DNA from: Gordonia sediminis
GTDB taxonomy: Bacteria; Actinomycetota; Actinomycetes; Mycobacteriales; Mycobacteriaceae
Assembly (NCBI GenBank): GCA_004193205.1
Contig: RZUM01000007.1
Span: 354,729-418,728, forward strand
DNA length: 64,000 bases
Reading direction: 5' to 3'
Every line of letters begins with the position of its first letter. Positions within the stretch are counted from its first letter, which is position 1. Positions 63,521 to 64,000 of the stretch are shown in pieces. The notes beneath the pieces were generated by a model. It saw nothing but the letters and a program-made list of their open reading frames with translations. It did not search any database and was not told the origin of the DNA. The translations under genes and the position numbers were made by a program.

Positions 63521-63732
63521 GTCGTTGAACGTCACCACTGTGCCGTCGGACAGGGTGGCGAGGATGTTGTCGGGGTCGTCGATGCGTCCGATGCGGACCA
63601 GGTCTTCAGGGCCGAAGTCTCGGTAGAGCAGGGTCAGATTTCCCCATGGGGAGAAATAGGTGATGTCGCCGGCCTGGGCAGCGGTGCCCGACGGAGCGTC
63701 CGTGGTGTCCAGGCGTCGCGGCAGGTCGGCGG
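63521..63732 (-). pseudogene. C-terminal fragment of a cyclophilin-like-fold protein
   Basis: On the minus strand about 70 codons read ADLPRRLDTTDAPSGTAAQ, then AGDITYFSPWGNLTLLYRDF, GPEDLVRIGRIDDPDNIL and TLSDGTVVTF. This is the end of the small bacterial cyclophilin-like family. The first half is missing; upstream sequence belongs to the PHA-synthase-like gene reading the other way. Probably a remnant cut by rearrangement. Confidence 0.6.
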
Positions 63733-63771
63733 AACAGACCCACGATCTGTACGCCCGAAAGGAAGTTCGAG

Positions 63772-64000
63772 ATGGGCACCGTGACCGAAATGGATTCTCG
63801 CACCGAGGAAGCCATTGGCGGAGGCGACGACGTCGGGCTGTCCCCCGGGGCGGCGGAGGTGTGGCGCGCCCTCGCCGGAGCGATCGGGCAGGGCAGGGTG
63901 GTGGCCCGCGCCGGGCTGCGACTCGGCGGTGAGTTGGCAAAGATCACCGTCGGGCGCTCCTCGGTGGCGCCGGCCAAGGGAGATCGACGCTTCGCCGATC
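63772..64000 (+). CDS. PHA-synthase-like protein, N-terminal part (3' end outside window)
   Basis: The ATG at 63772 has GGAAG 6 bases ahead, and the frame stays open to the window edge (76 codons). The visible residues MGTVTEMDSRTEEAIGGG, then GAAEVWRALAGAIGQGRVVARAGLRLGGELAKITVGRSSVAPAKGDRRFAD resemble the N-terminal region of actinobacterial poly(3-hydroxyalkanoate) synthases, which have the GRS..AP..GDRRFAD run. The catalytic lipase-box cysteine would lie outside the window. It would polymerise hydroxyacyl-CoA into storage polyester. Confidence 0.65.
   Translation, partial: MGTVTEMDSRTEEAIGGGDDVGLSPGAAEVWRALAGAIGQGRVVARAGLRLGGELAKITVGRSSVAPAKGDRRFAD

Overview
The window is high-GC actinobacterial DNA. 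The gene order and families point to a mycolic-acid bacterium (Mycobacteriales), most likely Gordonia or a close relative. The main grounds are a block that, from memory, follows the Mycobacterium tuberculosis Rv0858c-Rv0877 order (dapC-like, XPB helicase and partner, moaC/mog/moaE, rpf, moaD/moaA, cspB, DUF2771, MFS, DUF3027). Two further grounds are a perfect mycobacterial-type SOS box and a DUF222/HNH gene. I see no rRNA, tRNA or CRISPR array.

Layout. 1-5 kb: the end of an MMPL transporter with its TetR regulator, a secreted beta-propeller protein, a Tat-exported GMC (cholesterol-oxidase-like) enzyme and an F420-type oxidoreductase. 5-25 kb: the conserved core block, with a tandem pair of LppU-like surface proteins inserted and a c-di-AMP (ydaO-type) riboswitch ahead of rpf. 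25-34.5 kb: lipid and envelope genes, comprising two acyl-CoA dehydrogenases (one paired with an APH-like kinase as in ACAD10/11), hemerythrin, MMPL, PAP2, an SRPBCC-like protein and a DJ-1/PfpI protein. 34.5-36.1 kb: a MITE-like inverted repeat and an SOS-controlled DUF222/HNH gene.

36.4-45.3 kb looks like an acquired island. A degenerate copy of the 3' end of tetR lies at its left edge and the intact tetR 3' end at its right edge. In between are a fused indolepyruvate:ferredoxin oxidoreductase, an RraA-like protein, an Lrp regulator, LeuC and LeuD paralogues and a 2-hydroxycarboxylate transporter. Together these suggest uptake and breakdown of a hydroxy-diacid or 2-oxo acid whose identity is unknown. 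45.3-52 kb is an operon read leftward (BadI-like ring hydrolase, BadH-like SDR, CoA ligase, two acyl-CoA dehydrogenases, TetR) that fits cyclohexanecarboxylate or naphthenate degradation. Its CoA ligase carries a one-base frameshift.

52-57.3 kb: an IS1380-type remnant, then an aspartate-use module (aspartase divergent from a dicarboxylate/amino-acid symporter, an Asp/Glu racemase and a GntR regulator). 57.3-58.8 kb is decayed DNA with two transposase-type remnants, a truncated SDR and a frameshifted cupin gene. 58.9-63.5 kb: a FadR-type GntR regulator with a perfect 12-bp inverted-repeat operator, an NDMA (mycofactocin-type) alcohol dehydrogenase, an aldehyde dehydrogenase and a cupin, probably an alcohol-to-acid oxidation unit. 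The window ends in a cyclophilin-like fragment and the start of a PHA-synthase-like gene.
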